Shown: positions 51,994-61,339, numbered from the stretch's first letter. The stretch: DNA of 64,000 bases from Streptomyces hawaiiensis (GCF_004803895.1 NZ_CP021978.1:4030001-4094000), one strand, 5' to 3'. The notes: generated by a model from the sequence alone, not told the origin. Program-made: numbers and translations.

Positions 51994-52017
51994 TTTGCCT
52001 AAAGCTATTAGGCAAAT
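51993..52017. promoter_or_regulatory. Palindromic operator upstream of tetR
   Basis: ATTTGCCTAA (51993-52002) and TTAGGCAAAT (52008-52017) form a perfect 10-bp inverted repeat around AGCTA, 34 bp before the TetR start. The A/T-rich half-sites and spacing fit a TetR-family operator for autoregulation and for the downstream SGNH gene. Confidence 0.72.
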
Positions 52018-52050
52018 GCACACTCTCTTAAGGCATAAGGGAGGAGCCTC

Positions 52051-52638
52051 ATGGCACGTGTAGGACTGACGCCGGAGCGTCTTACCGAGGCCGGCGCGGA
52101 GCTGGCCGACGAGATCGGCTTCGAGCAGGTCACCGTCTCGGAACTGGCCCGGCGGTTCGACGTCAAGGTCGCGAGCCTGTACTCGCACGTGCGCAACTCC
52201 CAGGACCTGAAGACCAGGATCGCCCTGCTCGCCCTCACGGAACTCGCCGACCGGGCCGCCGACGCCCTGGCCGGGCGGGCCGGCAAGGACGCCCTGGCCG
52301 CCCTCGCGAACGTGTACCGCGACTACGCCCGGGAACACCCCGGCCGCTACGCCGCGGCCCAGCTGCGGCTCGACCCGCGGACGGCGGCCGCGAGCGCCGG
52401 CGTCCGGCACGCCCAAATGACCCGGGCGCTGCTGCGCGGCTACGACCTGACGGAGCCGGACCAGACCCACGCGGTCCGGCTGCTCGGCAGCGTCTTCCAC
52501 GGCTACGTCAGCCTGGAGCTCGGCGGCGGTTTCAGCCACAGCGCCCCGGACACCGAGGAGACCTGGGCCCGGATCCTCGACGCCCTCGACACGCTGCTGC
52601 GGAACTGGCCCGCGGCCCCCACCGATCCCCGAGGCTGA
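52051..52638 (+). CDS. TetR/AcrR-family regulator
   Basis: 195 aa; GGGAGGAG precedes the ATG. HTH at about 8-52 (LTEAGAELADEIGFEQVTVS, LARRFDVKVASLYSHVRNSQ), with a C-terminal WHG-type ligand domain (GSVFHGYVSLELGGGF). It probably binds the palindrome directly upstream. The SGNH hydrolase gene starts 5 bp after its stop, so the two form an operon. Confidence 0.9.
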   Translation: MARVGLTPERLTEAGAELADEIGFEQVTVSELARRFDVKVASLYSHVRNSQDLKTRIALLALTELADRAADALAGRAGKDALAALANVYRDYAREHPGRYAAAQLRLDPRTAAASAGVRHAQMTRALLRGYDLTEPDQTHAVRLLGSVFHGYVSLELGGGFSHSAPDTEETWARILDALDTLLRNWPAAPTDPRG

Positions 52639-52643
52639 CACCC

Positions 52644-53825
52644 ATGCACACCGAGCACGACTGGATCACCACACCCCTCACGGCGGACCTGCTGCGCGGC
52701 GCCCTCGACGTGGAGCGCACCGAGCACGGTCTGCTCCCCCACCGGCTCCCCGCCCGGGCCCGCGCGCAGAACACCAACGCGCAGCTGGCGATGGCCGAGG
52801 CCCAGCCCTCGGGCGTACGCCTGGCGTTCCGTACCGCCGCGACCACCATCGAGCTGGACACGCTGCGCACCAAGCGCGACTACACCGGGTTCCCGCCGCG
52901 CCCGGACGGGCTGTACGACCTGCTCGTCGACGGCGTCCCGGCCGGCCAGGCCGCCGGGACCGGCGGCAACGTCCTCACCGTCGACCTGGCCACCTGGGAG
53001 GGCGAGGTCGCGCCGGGCCCGGTCGGCACCGTCCGCTTCACGGGCCTGCCCGCACGGGACAAGGACGTCGAGATCTGGCTGCCGCACAACGAGACCACCG
53101 AGCTGGTCGCCCTGCGCACGGACGCGCCCGTCGCGCCCGCGCCGGACCGGGGCCGCCGGGTGTGGCTGCACCACGGCAGCTCGATCAGCCACGGCTCGGA
53201 CGCCGCGAGCCCCACGGCCATCTGGCCCGCGATCGCCGCGTTGCGCGGCGGCGTGGAGCTGACCAACCTCGGCCTGGGCGGCAGCGCGATGCTCGACCCG
53301 TTCACCGCGCGCGCCATGCGGGACACCCCGGCGGACCTGATCAGCGTGAAGATGGGCATCAACATCGTCAACCAGGACGCGATGCGGCTGCGCACCTTCG
53401 GTCCCGCCGTGCACGGCTTCCTCGACACGATCCGCGACGGCCACCCGGACACCCCGCTGCTGCTCGTCTCCCCCATCCACTGCGCCATCCACGAGGACAC
53501 ACCCGGCCCCACCGCCCCGGACCACGACGAGATCGGCAAGGGCCGCCTGGTCTTCTCCGCCATGGGCGACCCGGCGGAGACGCCCACCGGCAAGCTCACC
53601 CTCACCGTCATCCGCGAGGAACTGTCCCGCATCGTCAGGCAGCGCGCCGCCGACGACCCGAATCTCCACTACCTGGACGGCCTCGCCCTCTACGGCGCGA
53701 AGGACGCCACCACCCTCCCCCTGCCCGACAACGTCCACCCGGACGCCACCACCCACGACCACATCGGCACCCGCTTCCACGAACTGGCCTTCACGAGGGG
53801 AGGCCCCTTCTCGGAAGAGGGGTGA
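52644..53825 (+). CDS. SGNH/GDSL-family hydrolase
   Basis: 393 aa. An N-terminal beta-sandwich (about 1-170) precedes the SGNH domain: block I HHGSSISHGSDA (nucleophile Ser), block II LTNLGLGGSAMLDP (Gly), block III VKMGINIVN (Asn) and block V PDNVHPDA (Asp/His). No signal peptide. Probable carbohydrate or lipid esterase, in an operon with the TetR gene. Confidence 0.86.
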   Translation: MHTEHDWITTPLTADLLRGALDVERTEHGLLPHRLPARARAQNTNAQLAMAEAQPSGVRLAFRTAATTIELDTLRTKRDYTGFPPRPDGLYDLLVDGVPAGQAAGTGGNVLTVDLATWEGEVAPGPVGTVRFTGLPARDKDVEIWLPHNETTELVALRTDAPVAPAPDRGRRVWLHHGSSISHGSDAASPTAIWPAIAALRGGVELTNLGLGGSAMLDPFTARAMRDTPADLISVKMGINIVNQDAMRLRTFGPAVHGFLDTIRDGHPDTPLLLVSPIHCAIHEDTPGPTAPDHDEIGKGRLVFSAMGDPAETPTGKLTLTVIREELSRIVRQRAADDPNLHYLDGLALYGAKDATTLPLPDNVHPDATTHDHIGTRFHELAFTRGGPFSEEG

Positions 53826-54225
53826 GGGAACAGGGACGGCCGACTTGGTGCCCGGGAGGGGGATGACGCCGCGTGCGAACACCGGGAAGCGCATGTCCCG
53901 GGCCTCGGCGAGGTCGCGGATCAGCCCGTCGGCGACGAACGCGGTGATGCCCCGGTGCCGGGCCACGCCGCAGACGTTGCCGCCGGTCAGGGCGTGGTCC
54001 AGGTCGCCCGGCTCCACGACGACGACCGAGCCGGGGCCGGCCCGGTGGATCGCGGCGTGCCGCATCGGGTTGTCGCCGGGAGGGCACCGTACGGTGATGG
54101 CCGGTCCGGCCGCCCGGGGCACCGGCCCCCACAGCGGCCGGATCCCGAAGGCCATGACCTGCTCGCGGCCCAGCAGGTCGGCCAGGGTGGTCGTCAGCCG
54201 TGGCGCGGACCCTGACCACCGCTCA
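53826..54225 (-). pseudogene. RraA-family aldolase/regulator remnant
   Basis: On the reverse strand the reading LTTTLADLLGREQV, MAFGIRPLWGPVPRAAG, PGDNPMRHAAIHRAGPG, GITAFVADGLIRDLAEAR, FPVFARGVIPLPGTK matches the RraA/HMG-aldolase family. No start codon lies in this frame; a GTG at about 54225 in another frame suggests an N-terminal frameshift. The C-terminal third (the GDVVVADEEG part) is missing: homology stops at the 3' end of the SGNH gene. It reads as a truncated gene between two intact neighbours. Confidence 0.68.
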
Positions 54226-56241
54226 CTAGAAGGGCAGCGGCCTCCCGCGCACCACCTCCAGCCGGGACACCGCCCGCGTCAGTACCACGTACAGCCGGTG
54301 CAGCCCCCGTTCCTCCGCCTCGGCGATCGCCGCCGGCTCGACGGCCACGACATGGTCGTACTCGAGGCCCTTGACCACGCTCGCCGGCACCAGGGCGACC
54401 CGCGCGCCGAGTTCGTCCGGGCCCGCCGCCTCGATGCCGGCCGCGTCCAGCGCCGCCCGCACCCGGGAGACGTCCGCGTCCGCCGCGACGACCCCGACCG
54501 AGCCTTCCCGCCCCAGCGCGTCCCGTACGGCCGCCACGACCGCCCCGGGTACGCCGTCCTCGGTCGTCTCCCGCATCCGCAACTCCCCGTCCCCGCGCAG
54601 CGAACGGGCCGCCGGCACGTCCACGTCCAGCCGTTCCAGCAGCCGGTTGGCGAGGCCGACGACAGCCTGCGGCACCCGGAACCCGGTGGTCAGGGCGACC
54701 ACGGCCGCGTCCGGTTTCCCCAGGTGCGCGAGGACCGCGGGCCATGCCCGCGCCGCCCACGGCGTCGTCCCCTGCGCCAGATCGCCCAGCACCGTCAGCG
54801 AACCGAAGCGGGCCCGGCGGGCGACGGCCCGGCACTCCATCGGGGACAGATCCTGCGCCTCGTCGACGACGACATGCCCGTACCCCTCCGGGTGCCCGAT
54901 CAGCCCGGCCACCTCGTCGAGCAGCACCAGATCGGCGGCCGACCAGCGCGCCGACTTCCACGACCGGGGCGGCCGCTCCCACCGCAGCGCCCGCTGCTCA
55001 CCGGCATCGAGCAGCCCGTCCGCGGCAGCCGCCAGCGCCCCCTCGCCGGTGAGCAGTTCGGCCACCACCTCCTCGGGCCGCACCCGCGGCCACACGGCGT
55101 CGACGTACGCCGACACCGGCCGCGACCGCTCGACCCGCCGCACCCAGGCGTTGGGGGGCGGCCCCGCCCGCCGCTCGACCTGTTCGCGCAGGCACCCGAC
55201 GATCCGCGCCCGCACCCGCTCCCGCCCGACCCCGTACGGCGGTTCCTCCTGCCGTACCCGGGCCACGATCCGCGCCAGTACCCCCTCCGGCACCCGCCAC
55301 CGGTACGAGCCGTCCGGCACGGCGAGCGCGCCCGCCCCCTCGGCGCGCACCCTCGCGTACAGCGCCCGCCGCAGCACCTCGGCCATCCGGGCGTCGTGCT
55401 TCACGACGGCCGCCGGCTCGTCGTCCACACCCCGGACCGGCCAACGCGCGATCTCCTCCCCCAGGGTCGACTGCCGCACCCCGGTCTCGCCGAGGGCCGG
55501 CAGCACCTCGGAGATGTACGACAGGAACGTGCGGTTGGGCCCGAGGATCAGCAGACCGCCGCGCCGGATGCGCTGCGGGTACGTGTAGAGCAGGTATGCG
55601 GCCCGGTGCAGCCCGACGGCGGTCTTGCCGGTGCCCGGCGCGCCCTGCACGCACACCGAGACCGCCAGATCCCCCCGTACGAGGTCGTCCTGCTCGGGCT
55701 GGATCGTCGCGGCGATGTCCCGCATGGGCCCGACCCGGGGCCGCTCGATCTCCCGGGCGACGATCTCGCTGTCGCGCGTCTCCCCCTGCTCCAGGTGCTC
55801 GTCCTCCAGGCCGGTGAGGTCCCGGGAGTCGCCCCGGCTCCCCGGCGCCCATCCGAACCGGCGTCGTACGGCGACGCCCTGCGGGCCCCGGGCCGAGGCC
55901 TGGTAGAAGGCGCGCGAGACGGGTGCGCGCCAGTCGACGACGAGGGGCGGTTCGGCCGGGTGCTCGGAGACCCGCAGCCGCCCGATGTGCAACTGCCCCT
56001 CCGCGCCCTGAAGGGCTCCGAAGAACAACGGCCCCTCGGGCAGTTCCCGCAGCGCCTTCGCCCGGCTGCGCAGCCGGTACCCGAGGACCTCGGCATCGGC
56101 CCCGGACGCGGACACGTCCTCCCCGGTGACGACCTGTTCACCGGCGCCCTCGACCATCGCGGCGAGGGCGGTCCGGCAGCGCTCGTGGTGGACGCGTTCC
56201 TTGTCGAGGACGTGGTGAAGGGCAGGCTCGGTCGAGGTCAT
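54226..56241 (-). CDS. helD: HelD-type RNA polymerase recycling ATPase
   Basis: 671 aa from the ATG at 56241. UvrD-like SF1 motor that releases stalled RNA polymerase. LHIGRLRVSEHPAEPPLVVD then WRAPVSRAFYQA is the HelD-specific N-terminal part; Walker A is QGAPGTGKTAVGLHRAAYLL (about 199-218), motif II HVVVDEAQDLSPMECRAV, motif III LTVLGDLAQGT and the C-terminal EYDHVVAVEPAAI, LYVVLTRAVSRLEVV. The TetR gene 40 bp upstream probably regulates it; the AT-rich gap (TTATTTAA) is unusual here. Confidence 0.9.
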   Translation of the reverse strand: MTSTEPALHHVLDKERVHHERCRTALAAMVEGAGEQVVTGEDVSASGADAEVLGYRLRSRAKALRELPEGPLFFGALQGAEGQLHIGRLRVSEHPAEPPLVVDWRAPVSRAFYQASARGPQGVAVRRRFGWAPGSRGDSRDLTGLEDEHLEQGETRDSEIVAREIERPRVGPMRDIAATIQPEQDDLVRGDLAVSVCVQGAPGTGKTAVGLHRAAYLLYTYPQRIRRGGLLILGPNRTFLSYISEVLPALGETGVRQSTLGEEIARWPVRGVDDEPAAVVKHDARMAEVLRRALYARVRAEGAGALAVPDGSYRWRVPEGVLARIVARVRQEEPPYGVGRERVRARIVGCLREQVERRAGPPPNAWVRRVERSRPVSAYVDAVWPRVRPEEVVAELLTGEGALAAAADGLLDAGEQRALRWERPPRSWKSARWSAADLVLLDEVAGLIGHPEGYGHVVVDEAQDLSPMECRAVARRARFGSLTVLGDLAQGTTPWAARAWPAVLAHLGKPDAAVVALTTGFRVPQAVVGLANRLLERLDVDVPAARSLRGDGELRMRETTEDGVPGAVVAAVRDALGREGSVGVVAADADVSRVRAALDAAGIEAAGPDELGARVALVPASVVKGLEYDHVVAVEPAAIAEAEERGLHRLYVVLTRAVSRLEVVRGRPLPF

Positions 56242-56281
56242 TCCACCGAGCGTACGCGAAAACGTAACCGAGTTAAATAAA

Positions 56282-56905
56282 TTACCGAGCCTCGCCCTGG
56301 AGGTGCGGCGGCAGTCCGGCCGCGAGCCGGCCGAACGCCCGCTCCGCCGCCGCGACCGCGTCCGGCCGCACGTCCGCCACCCGCTCCCCCGCCGCGATCC
56401 GCCGCCAGTTCTCCAGCGCGAGCACCCGCAGCACGGCCATGATCTGCCCGGCCGCCAGCCGCGCGTCCAGATCACCCCCGAGCACCTCGGCCAGCGCGGC
56501 CTCCGACCGCTCCTGGTGCGTGTGCGCCCGGGCGACCAGGGAGGGCGTCCCGTAGAGCAGTGCGTGAAAGGCGAGCACGCCGGGATGGTCGTTGAGCCCG
56601 GTCACGGGGTCCCCCCGCTCCAGCCCCTCCAGGAAATGCCGCCGCAACGCCTCCACGGGCGGCTCCTGCGCCCCCGCCACCACCCGGGCGGCCTCGCCCT
56701 CGTGGTCGGCGATCCGGTACAGCACCAGATCCTCCTTGGCGGGGAAGTACCGGAACAGCGTCGGCTTCGAGATCTCGGCCGCTGCCGCGACCTCGGCGAC
56801 GGACACCGCGTCGAACCCCTTCTCCATGAAGAGGCGCACGGCGATGTCCGACACGGTCTCGTACATCCGCTGCTTCTTGCGCTCACGCAGGCCGGGCTCA
56901 CTCAT
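56282..56905 (-). CDS. TetR-family regulator upstream of helD
   Basis: 207 aa. HTH at about 12-60 (YETVSDIAVRLFMEKGFDAV, AAAAEISKPTLFRYFPAKED), then a helical effector domain. It lies directly upstream of helD in the same direction and may control its own operon, giving an inducible RNA polymerase rescue unit. In the 40-bp gap TAACCGAG and TTACCGAG form a short direct repeat around a TTAAATAA tract. Confidence 0.9.
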   Translation of the reverse strand: MSEPGLRERKKQRMYETVSDIAVRLFMEKGFDAVSVAEVAAAAEISKPTLFRYFPAKEDLVLYRIADHEGEAARVVAGAQEPPVEALRRHFLEGLERGDPVTGLNDHPGVLAFHALLYGTPSLVARAHTHQERSEAALAEVLGGDLDARLAAGQIMAVLRVLALENWRRIAAGERVADVRPDAVAAAERAFGRLAAGLPPHLQGEAR

Positions 56906-56930
56906 GGGGGGAGCCTACGCACGGGCGGGG

Positions 56931-59120
56931 TCAGGCCAGGGCGCGGGCGAGATACGGGTTCGCCGTGGAGGGCACCGGGAGGCCGAGCGAGCCCGTGGCG
57001 ACGGCCAGCGTCACCGCATAGGAGCCCACCGCCCGCCGGACGTTCGGGGCGTCCAGGCTCGCGCCCGTCACGATGCGGTCCAGGTCGACGTAGGCGGACC
57101 GCACGATCTCCAGCCCGCGGTACACCCGCCAGTCCACGCGCCAGTCACGGGTGTACTCGGAGGGCAGCAGGCGCTCCCAGCGGCGGAACATCCGGTCCCT
57201 GATCTCCGGCCGGGTCGGAGTGAGGTGCATGTGCCGGACGAGGTCGTAGAGGGGGTCGCCGACGACGGCCATCTCCCAGTCGATGATGGTCAGCGCCAGA
57301 CGGTCGTCACGGCGTACGAGGTTCCAGGGGTTCAGGTCACCGTGCAGCAGCGCGGGCTCGCGGTGGCTCACCTCGTGCCGGGAGAGGATCAGCCGCAACC
57401 GGTCCGCGTCGGGCAGCCCGAGGTGCCGGGCCAGCTGCTGGGACTCCTTCGGCAGGTCCCGTACCAGGGAGATCAGCTGGTCCCGCAGCCAGTGGTGGAA
57501 GGCGCCCTCGCCGGCGGTCGGGTCGACCTGCTTGTACCGGACGTGCGTCAGGGCGCACAGCTGGTCCACCAGGCCGTCCGCCTCGTGCGGCAGCAGGCCG
57601 TGGACGGGGTGGTTGGGCGGCCGGTCGACGTCCCCGGGCCCGACGTACGTGTGCAGCGCGATGGTGTCGCCCTGGTAGGTCTCGCCCAGGGCGAGCACCT
57701 GCGGCGCCGCCACCCCGACGGACGACTCCTCGATGGCGCGCAGCACGGCGTGCTCGCTGAGGAAGCCGCGCTCCCGCCGGCACACCTCGGGCAGCTTCCG
57801 CCGCACGACCACGGGAGAACCGAAGCCCGGCACCGACACCACGGTGTTCAGGTGCGCGGTGCCCTTGAACACCCTGCCCGCGGGCGCGGCCCCCTCCGCC
57901 AGCAGGGCCTGCCGGACCGCGGCGGGCGGGAAGCCGGGGCGCTCCGGCATCCGCCGGTCGGGCCGCCACTCGAACGCCTCCGCGATCCACGCCCGGCCGC
58001 CGATGTCCCCGTTCATCCGCGACACCAGCCACCGGAACAGGGCCCGCCGGATCTCGCCCTCCTTCGGCACGCCGACGAGCCGCAGTGGTTCCGCCGCCGC
58101 ATCGAGGGCCCTCCGCACCTCGGCCGTCGCGTTGTCCAGGCTCGTCTGCGTGAACGATTCCTCGAGGGACCGGGCGGCCCGCATCACGTCCGGGAAAACG
58201 GACTGGGCCCGCTCGAACGCCAGGTAGTGCCGCAGATCCTTGGCCAGGCCGTTGACGGCGGCCGGTCGGACCTCCTGCATGGCCTCGGCCCAGGCGTCGA
58301 CCACTTCCGCCCACTGGTGCGCCGGATACCGCATGCGGACGAGGTGGGTCGCGAGGTCGTGCAGCGGGTCGCCGTAGGTCGCCAGCTCCCAGTCGACGCA
58401 GACGAGGGGCGGGTCGCCCGTGTACGGCACGATCACGTTGTCGCGGTGCAGGTCGGCGTGGAGCAGGCTGTACGGCCGCCGGGCCATGGCGGGCACCCGC
58501 CCGGCCAGCCCGGTGAGCGCGTCCTCGGGGATGCCCAGCGCCGCGAACAGCCCGCCGAACCCGTCGCGGTTGGGCCGCCTGATCTGCTGGTCGGCCAGGT
58601 GGACCATGGTCCGCAGGAAGCCCTGGCTGTCCGTGTCGTTGCGGGGCCAGAGGGCCGGCAGGGCGGGCAGCGCGCCCCGGCGCACCTGGGCCGTCCGGGC
58701 GAGCAGCCCGGCCAGTGCCTTGACGTGCAGGGTGTCGACGGGCTTGCCGTAGTCGCAGACGGCGGCGAGCGGCACGCCGTCCACGAAGCTGTGGACGGCG
58801 AAATCGTCCCGCTTGACCAGGCATCGCGGGACGTGCGGCAGGACCCCCCGGACGGCGGCGAGGATGTCCGCCTCGTTCTGCCAGGTCCGGATGACCACGG
58901 GCAGCGCGTCCGGGCGCCGGATCCGGACGGTCACGCAGGTGCCCGCCTCACCGCCGGCCATCCGGGCCATGCCCTCGGTCAGCGCGAGGACGTAGTTCCG
59001 GTGGTGGTGGCCGCCGGTCTCCGTCCCCAGCTCGGCGGCGAGTTTCACGAAGGCCCGGTAGGTGGCGTCGTGTGCGGCGCGCTCCCCGAGAAGAGGACGG
59101 GGACGAGGGGATGCGCCCAC
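56931..59120 (-). CDS. Tandem APH/choline kinase-like phosphotransferase (two kinase domains)
   Basis: 729 aa from a GTG at 59120, chosen because GGAG lies 6 nt upstream; an open frame extends to 59231 with non-coding-looking sequence. Two full kinase domains: the first with the catalytic loop LLHADLHRDNVIV and metal Asp in CVDWELATYGDPLHDLATHL, the second with LLHGDLNPWNLV and IIDWEMAVVGDPLYDLVRHM. The usual family members are single-domain (about 300 aa). The substrate is unknown; antibiotic inactivation is not supported. The 249 bp between this gene and devB hold no gene. Confidence 0.8.
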   Translation of the reverse strand: MGASPRPRPLLGERAAHDATYRAFVKLAAELGTETGGHHHRNYVLALTEGMARMAGGEAGTCVTVRIRRPDALPVVIRTWQNEADILAAVRGVLPHVPRCLVKRDDFAVHSFVDGVPLAAVCDYGKPVDTLHVKALAGLLARTAQVRRGALPALPALWPRNDTDSQGFLRTMVHLADQQIRRPNRDGFGGLFAALGIPEDALTGLAGRVPAMARRPYSLLHADLHRDNVIVPYTGDPPLVCVDWELATYGDPLHDLATHLVRMRYPAHQWAEVVDAWAEAMQEVRPAAVNGLAKDLRHYLAFERAQSVFPDVMRAARSLEESFTQTSLDNATAEVRRALDAAAEPLRLVGVPKEGEIRRALFRWLVSRMNGDIGGRAWIAEAFEWRPDRRMPERPGFPPAAVRQALLAEGAAPAGRVFKGTAHLNTVVSVPGFGSPVVVRRKLPEVCRRERGFLSEHAVLRAIEESSVGVAAPQVLALGETYQGDTIALHTYVGPGDVDRPPNHPVHGLLPHEADGLVDQLCALTHVRYKQVDPTAGEGAFHHWLRDQLISLVRDLPKESQQLARHLGLPDADRLRLILSRHEVSHREPALLHGDLNPWNLVRRDDRLALTIIDWEMAVVGDPLYDLVRHMHLTPTRPEIRDRMFRRWERLLPSEYTRDWRVDWRVYRGLEIVRSAYVDLDRIVTGASLDAPNVRRAVGSYAVTLAVATGSLGLPVPSTANPYLARALA

Positions 59121-59369
59121 TGGCCGCTCCGGAGGTGCGAGAAGGGGAGAACGGTATGCAAACGGTAGATACACGGCCGGCGTCGCGCATGCGGAGTGAG
59201 CCGTTGAGGGTGGTCTGCCACCCCTCTGCATGAGACGGCGCGAACCCGCTCGGTGGTGGCCGGTCGGCCCCTTCCCTTACGAACGAGGACGAGCGTTTGA
59301 CTCAATCGGTGCGCGCGGTGCGGGAATGCTACACCCGCCCTGATGATCCAGATGCGCACGCCGGCCCGC

Positions 59370-60113
59370 CTACGTGCGCAGCAGCTCCAGGAGCGGCGCC
59401 AGCGACACGAGGACCGTGCCGGCCCCCGCGTCCCGCAGGACCTTGGCCTTGCGTTCGTTACGGGCATAGCCCAGGAACGGCACTCCGGCCCGCTCCGCCG
59501 CCTCGAGGTCGGAGGGCGTGTCGCCGATCATCAGCGCGTCCCCCGGCGCCGCCCCCATCGCGCTCAGCGCCCGGTTCAGACAGTGCGGATCCGGCTTCAG
59601 GTGGCGCAGTTCCTGGGTCCGGCCGTAGACGTGGGGCGCGAAGCAGGCGACGAGGCCGCGGCTCTCGAGGTACTTGCGGGCCACGCGCGGGGAGTTGTTC
59701 GTCGTGATCGCCAGGCGGGAGCCCACCGCCGTCCAGGTGCGGATCAGCGGGTCCGCGTACGCGGTCGGCCACGCCGACGACGCGGCCCGGAGCTCGTCCT
59801 GGGTGAGACGTTCCTCCAGCTCGGCGACGAGGTCGCTGCCGGGGTGCCGGCGGTCCACGGCCCGCAGGACCACCTGGGGGTCGAGGGACTCGCGCTCGGT
59901 GTCCGTGAGCAGGCCGTGCAGGCCGCGGCTCTCCAGCCAGGCCACCAGGTCGCTCGCCACCCGCTCCGCGGAGTGCCCGGCGAACAGGCGGCAGATGGGC
60001 CCGTCGAAGTCCCACAGCACGACACGGGCATGTCTGATCAGATTGCGGAGTCGATTCGGATCGTTCTCGGTCTCGAAGTGCACCGCACCGGTCTGCGTCG
60101 TATCAGGAGTCAC
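59370..60113 (-). CDS. devB: DevB HAD-family hydrolase
   Basis: 247 aa from a GTG at 60113 whose G is also the last base of the devA stop (TAGTG). HAD motifs: I LWDFDGPICRLF, II LAITTNN, III Lys in RHLKPDPHCLNRAL, and IV MIGDTPSDLEAA. S. coelicolor devB (SCO4191) follows devA in the same way and is needed for normal aerial development. The substrate is unknown. Confidence 0.86.
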   Translation of the reverse strand: MTPDTTQTGAVHFETENDPNRLRNLIRHARVVLWDFDGPICRLFAGHSAERVASDLVAWLESRGLHGLLTDTERESLDPQVVLRAVDRRHPGSDLVAELEERLTQDELRAASSAWPTAYADPLIRTWTAVGSRLAITTNNSPRVARKYLESRGLVACFAPHVYGRTQELRHLKPDPHCLNRALSAMGAAPGDALMIGDTPSDLEAAERAGVPFLGYARNERKAKVLRDAGAGTVLVSLAPLLELLRT

Positions 60114-61003
60114 TAGGAGAGTGTCAGGTCCGTCGTGATGGTTTCCCAGAGGGCGTTGAACCACTTCTGGGATTCGTCGACGAACGCCGCGTCCCGCCGG
60201 CCCACCTGTTTCACGAAGGAGAAGAGCAGGGACCGGGAGCCGAGGACGTCGTACATGTCCAGGGTCTGGCTGCCCCACTCCTCCGCGCGCCTGGTCAGCA
60301 TGTAGTAGCCGATCAGGGCTTCCTCCTCGTTGAGGAGGTACAGCTTCACCGGCGGGGTGAAGGGCAGCGCGCGGAACGTGACGCGCACGTCGATGCCGTG
60401 CGTCGAACGCAGCGCCCGCAGGTTGTGCTGGAGGACCTGCCCCTGGGCGTTGCGCATGGCCAGCCAGCGCTCGTGGACGGGGTTGTCGCCGCTGTGGGCC
60501 TCGACCGGGACCGGGAAGGCCAGTTCGATGTCCCGGGAGGGGACCAGGATGCGGACGTCGATCGACTCGGGCTGGATGCGGCCCTCGTGGATCAGGCGCA
60601 GCGGCTCGCCGATGGCGACCATCAGTGTCTCCGCGGTGTGGCAGACCACGTCGACGTGGACGTGTGGCGCCGAGAACGCCTCCGTCAGGCGCGGGGCCAG
60701 GCCCACCATGGTCGGCTGGGGTTCGCCGCGGGCAGGGGCCGGGGCGGCGATCCGCGGCGGGCTGCCCTTGCTGACGTTGGTGAGGAGGCCGCCCTCCTGG
60801 AGAACACGCAGGGCCTGGCGGACGGCGCCGCGCTCCACGCCGAATTCCTCGGCGAGTTCGGCCTGGGTGGGCAGGCGGTCCCCCGGCTTGAGCTCGCCGG
60901 CACGGATGCGCTCCCGCAGGACGTCGGCGATCTCCTGGGGCGAGGACCTTCTGCTGCCGTTCACTGCCACGTTCTCCGCCACGCTCTCCTGGGCCACAAC
61001 CAA
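60113..61003 (-). CDS. devA: DevA GntR-family developmental regulator
   Basis: About 296 aa if read from the TTG at 61003. GTG codons further in are plausible, the best being the one before NGSRRSS with GGAG nearby. Winged helix at about 25-80 (ADVLRERIRAGELKPGDRLP, FGVERGAVRQALRVLQEGGL), then a long effector/oligomerisation region (MRNAQGQVLQHNLRALRSTH). S. coelicolor devA (SCO4190) mutants have short, aberrant aerial hyphae. The product is 60-70 percent alike by eye to devE downstream. A shared palindrome lies upstream. Confidence 0.85.
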   Translation of the reverse strand: MVVAQESVAENVAVNGSRRSSPQEIADVLRERIRAGELKPGDRLPTQAELAEEFGVERGAVRQALRVLQEGGLLTNVSKGSPPRIAAPAPARGEPQPTMVGLAPRLTEAFSAPHVHVDVVCHTAETLMVAIGEPLRLIHEGRIQPESIDVRILVPSRDIELAFPVPVEAHSGDNPVHERWLAMRNAQGQVLQHNLRALRSTHGIDVRVTFRALPFTPPVKLYLLNEEEALIGYYMLTRRAEEWGSQTLDMYDVLGSRSLLFSFVKQVGRRDAAFVDESQKWFNALWETITTDLTLS

Positions 61004-61084
61004 ACGCTACAACTCTGATCCATCTGGCGGGAGTTGTTTGAAAGTTGTTTATAACTAGGGGCCAAGTGGGGACAACTTAAGCAG

Positions 61085-61099
61085 AGTTGGTTGCCAACT
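61085..61099. promoter_or_regulatory. Palindrome upstream of devA, matching the devE site
   Basis: AGTTGG-TTG-CCAACT (61085-61099) is about 80 bp upstream of devA and 52 bp before the small plus-strand gene. AGTTG/CAACT half-sites recur in the 61004-61120 stretch (near 61021, 61032, 61072 and 61115). It is a candidate DevA/DevE operator. Confidence 0.6.
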
Positions 61100-61150
61100 T
61101 CTCGGAGTTGGCGGAAGTTTTGCTTCCGGACTTCCGAAGGGGGAACACCG

Positions 61151-61339
61151 ATGCCCGCCCTCGCTCTCCTCTCCGCCGCCTTCGTCGTCGCCTTCGAACA
61201 GCTCGTCCAGTGGAAGTACGGTCCGGCCGGCATCGTCGGTCTGATCCTTCTCACCGTCGGCGTCAAGGCCAAGAGCCCGGCCGTCAGCTCCGTGGGAGCC
61301 GTCGTGCTCGCGCTGCTGATGACGGGGCCCGCCCGATGA
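61151..61339 (+). CDS. 62-aa membrane peptide between devA and devE
   Basis: GGGGGAAC precedes the ATG at 61151. Two hydrophobic segments (about 2-17, and 25-58 with a short polar break) suggest a small membrane protein. Located divergent to devA and convergent to devE, as SCO4189 is in S. coelicolor (from memory). Function unknown. Confidence 0.65.
   Translation: MPALALLSAAFVVAFEQLVQWKYGPAGIVGLILLTVGVKAKSPAVSSVGAVVLALLMTGPAR

Noticed and set aside
56592..59168. 858-codon plus-strand frame opposite the tandem kinase
   Set aside because: Antisense shadow; the reverse strand holds both kinase catalytic loops.
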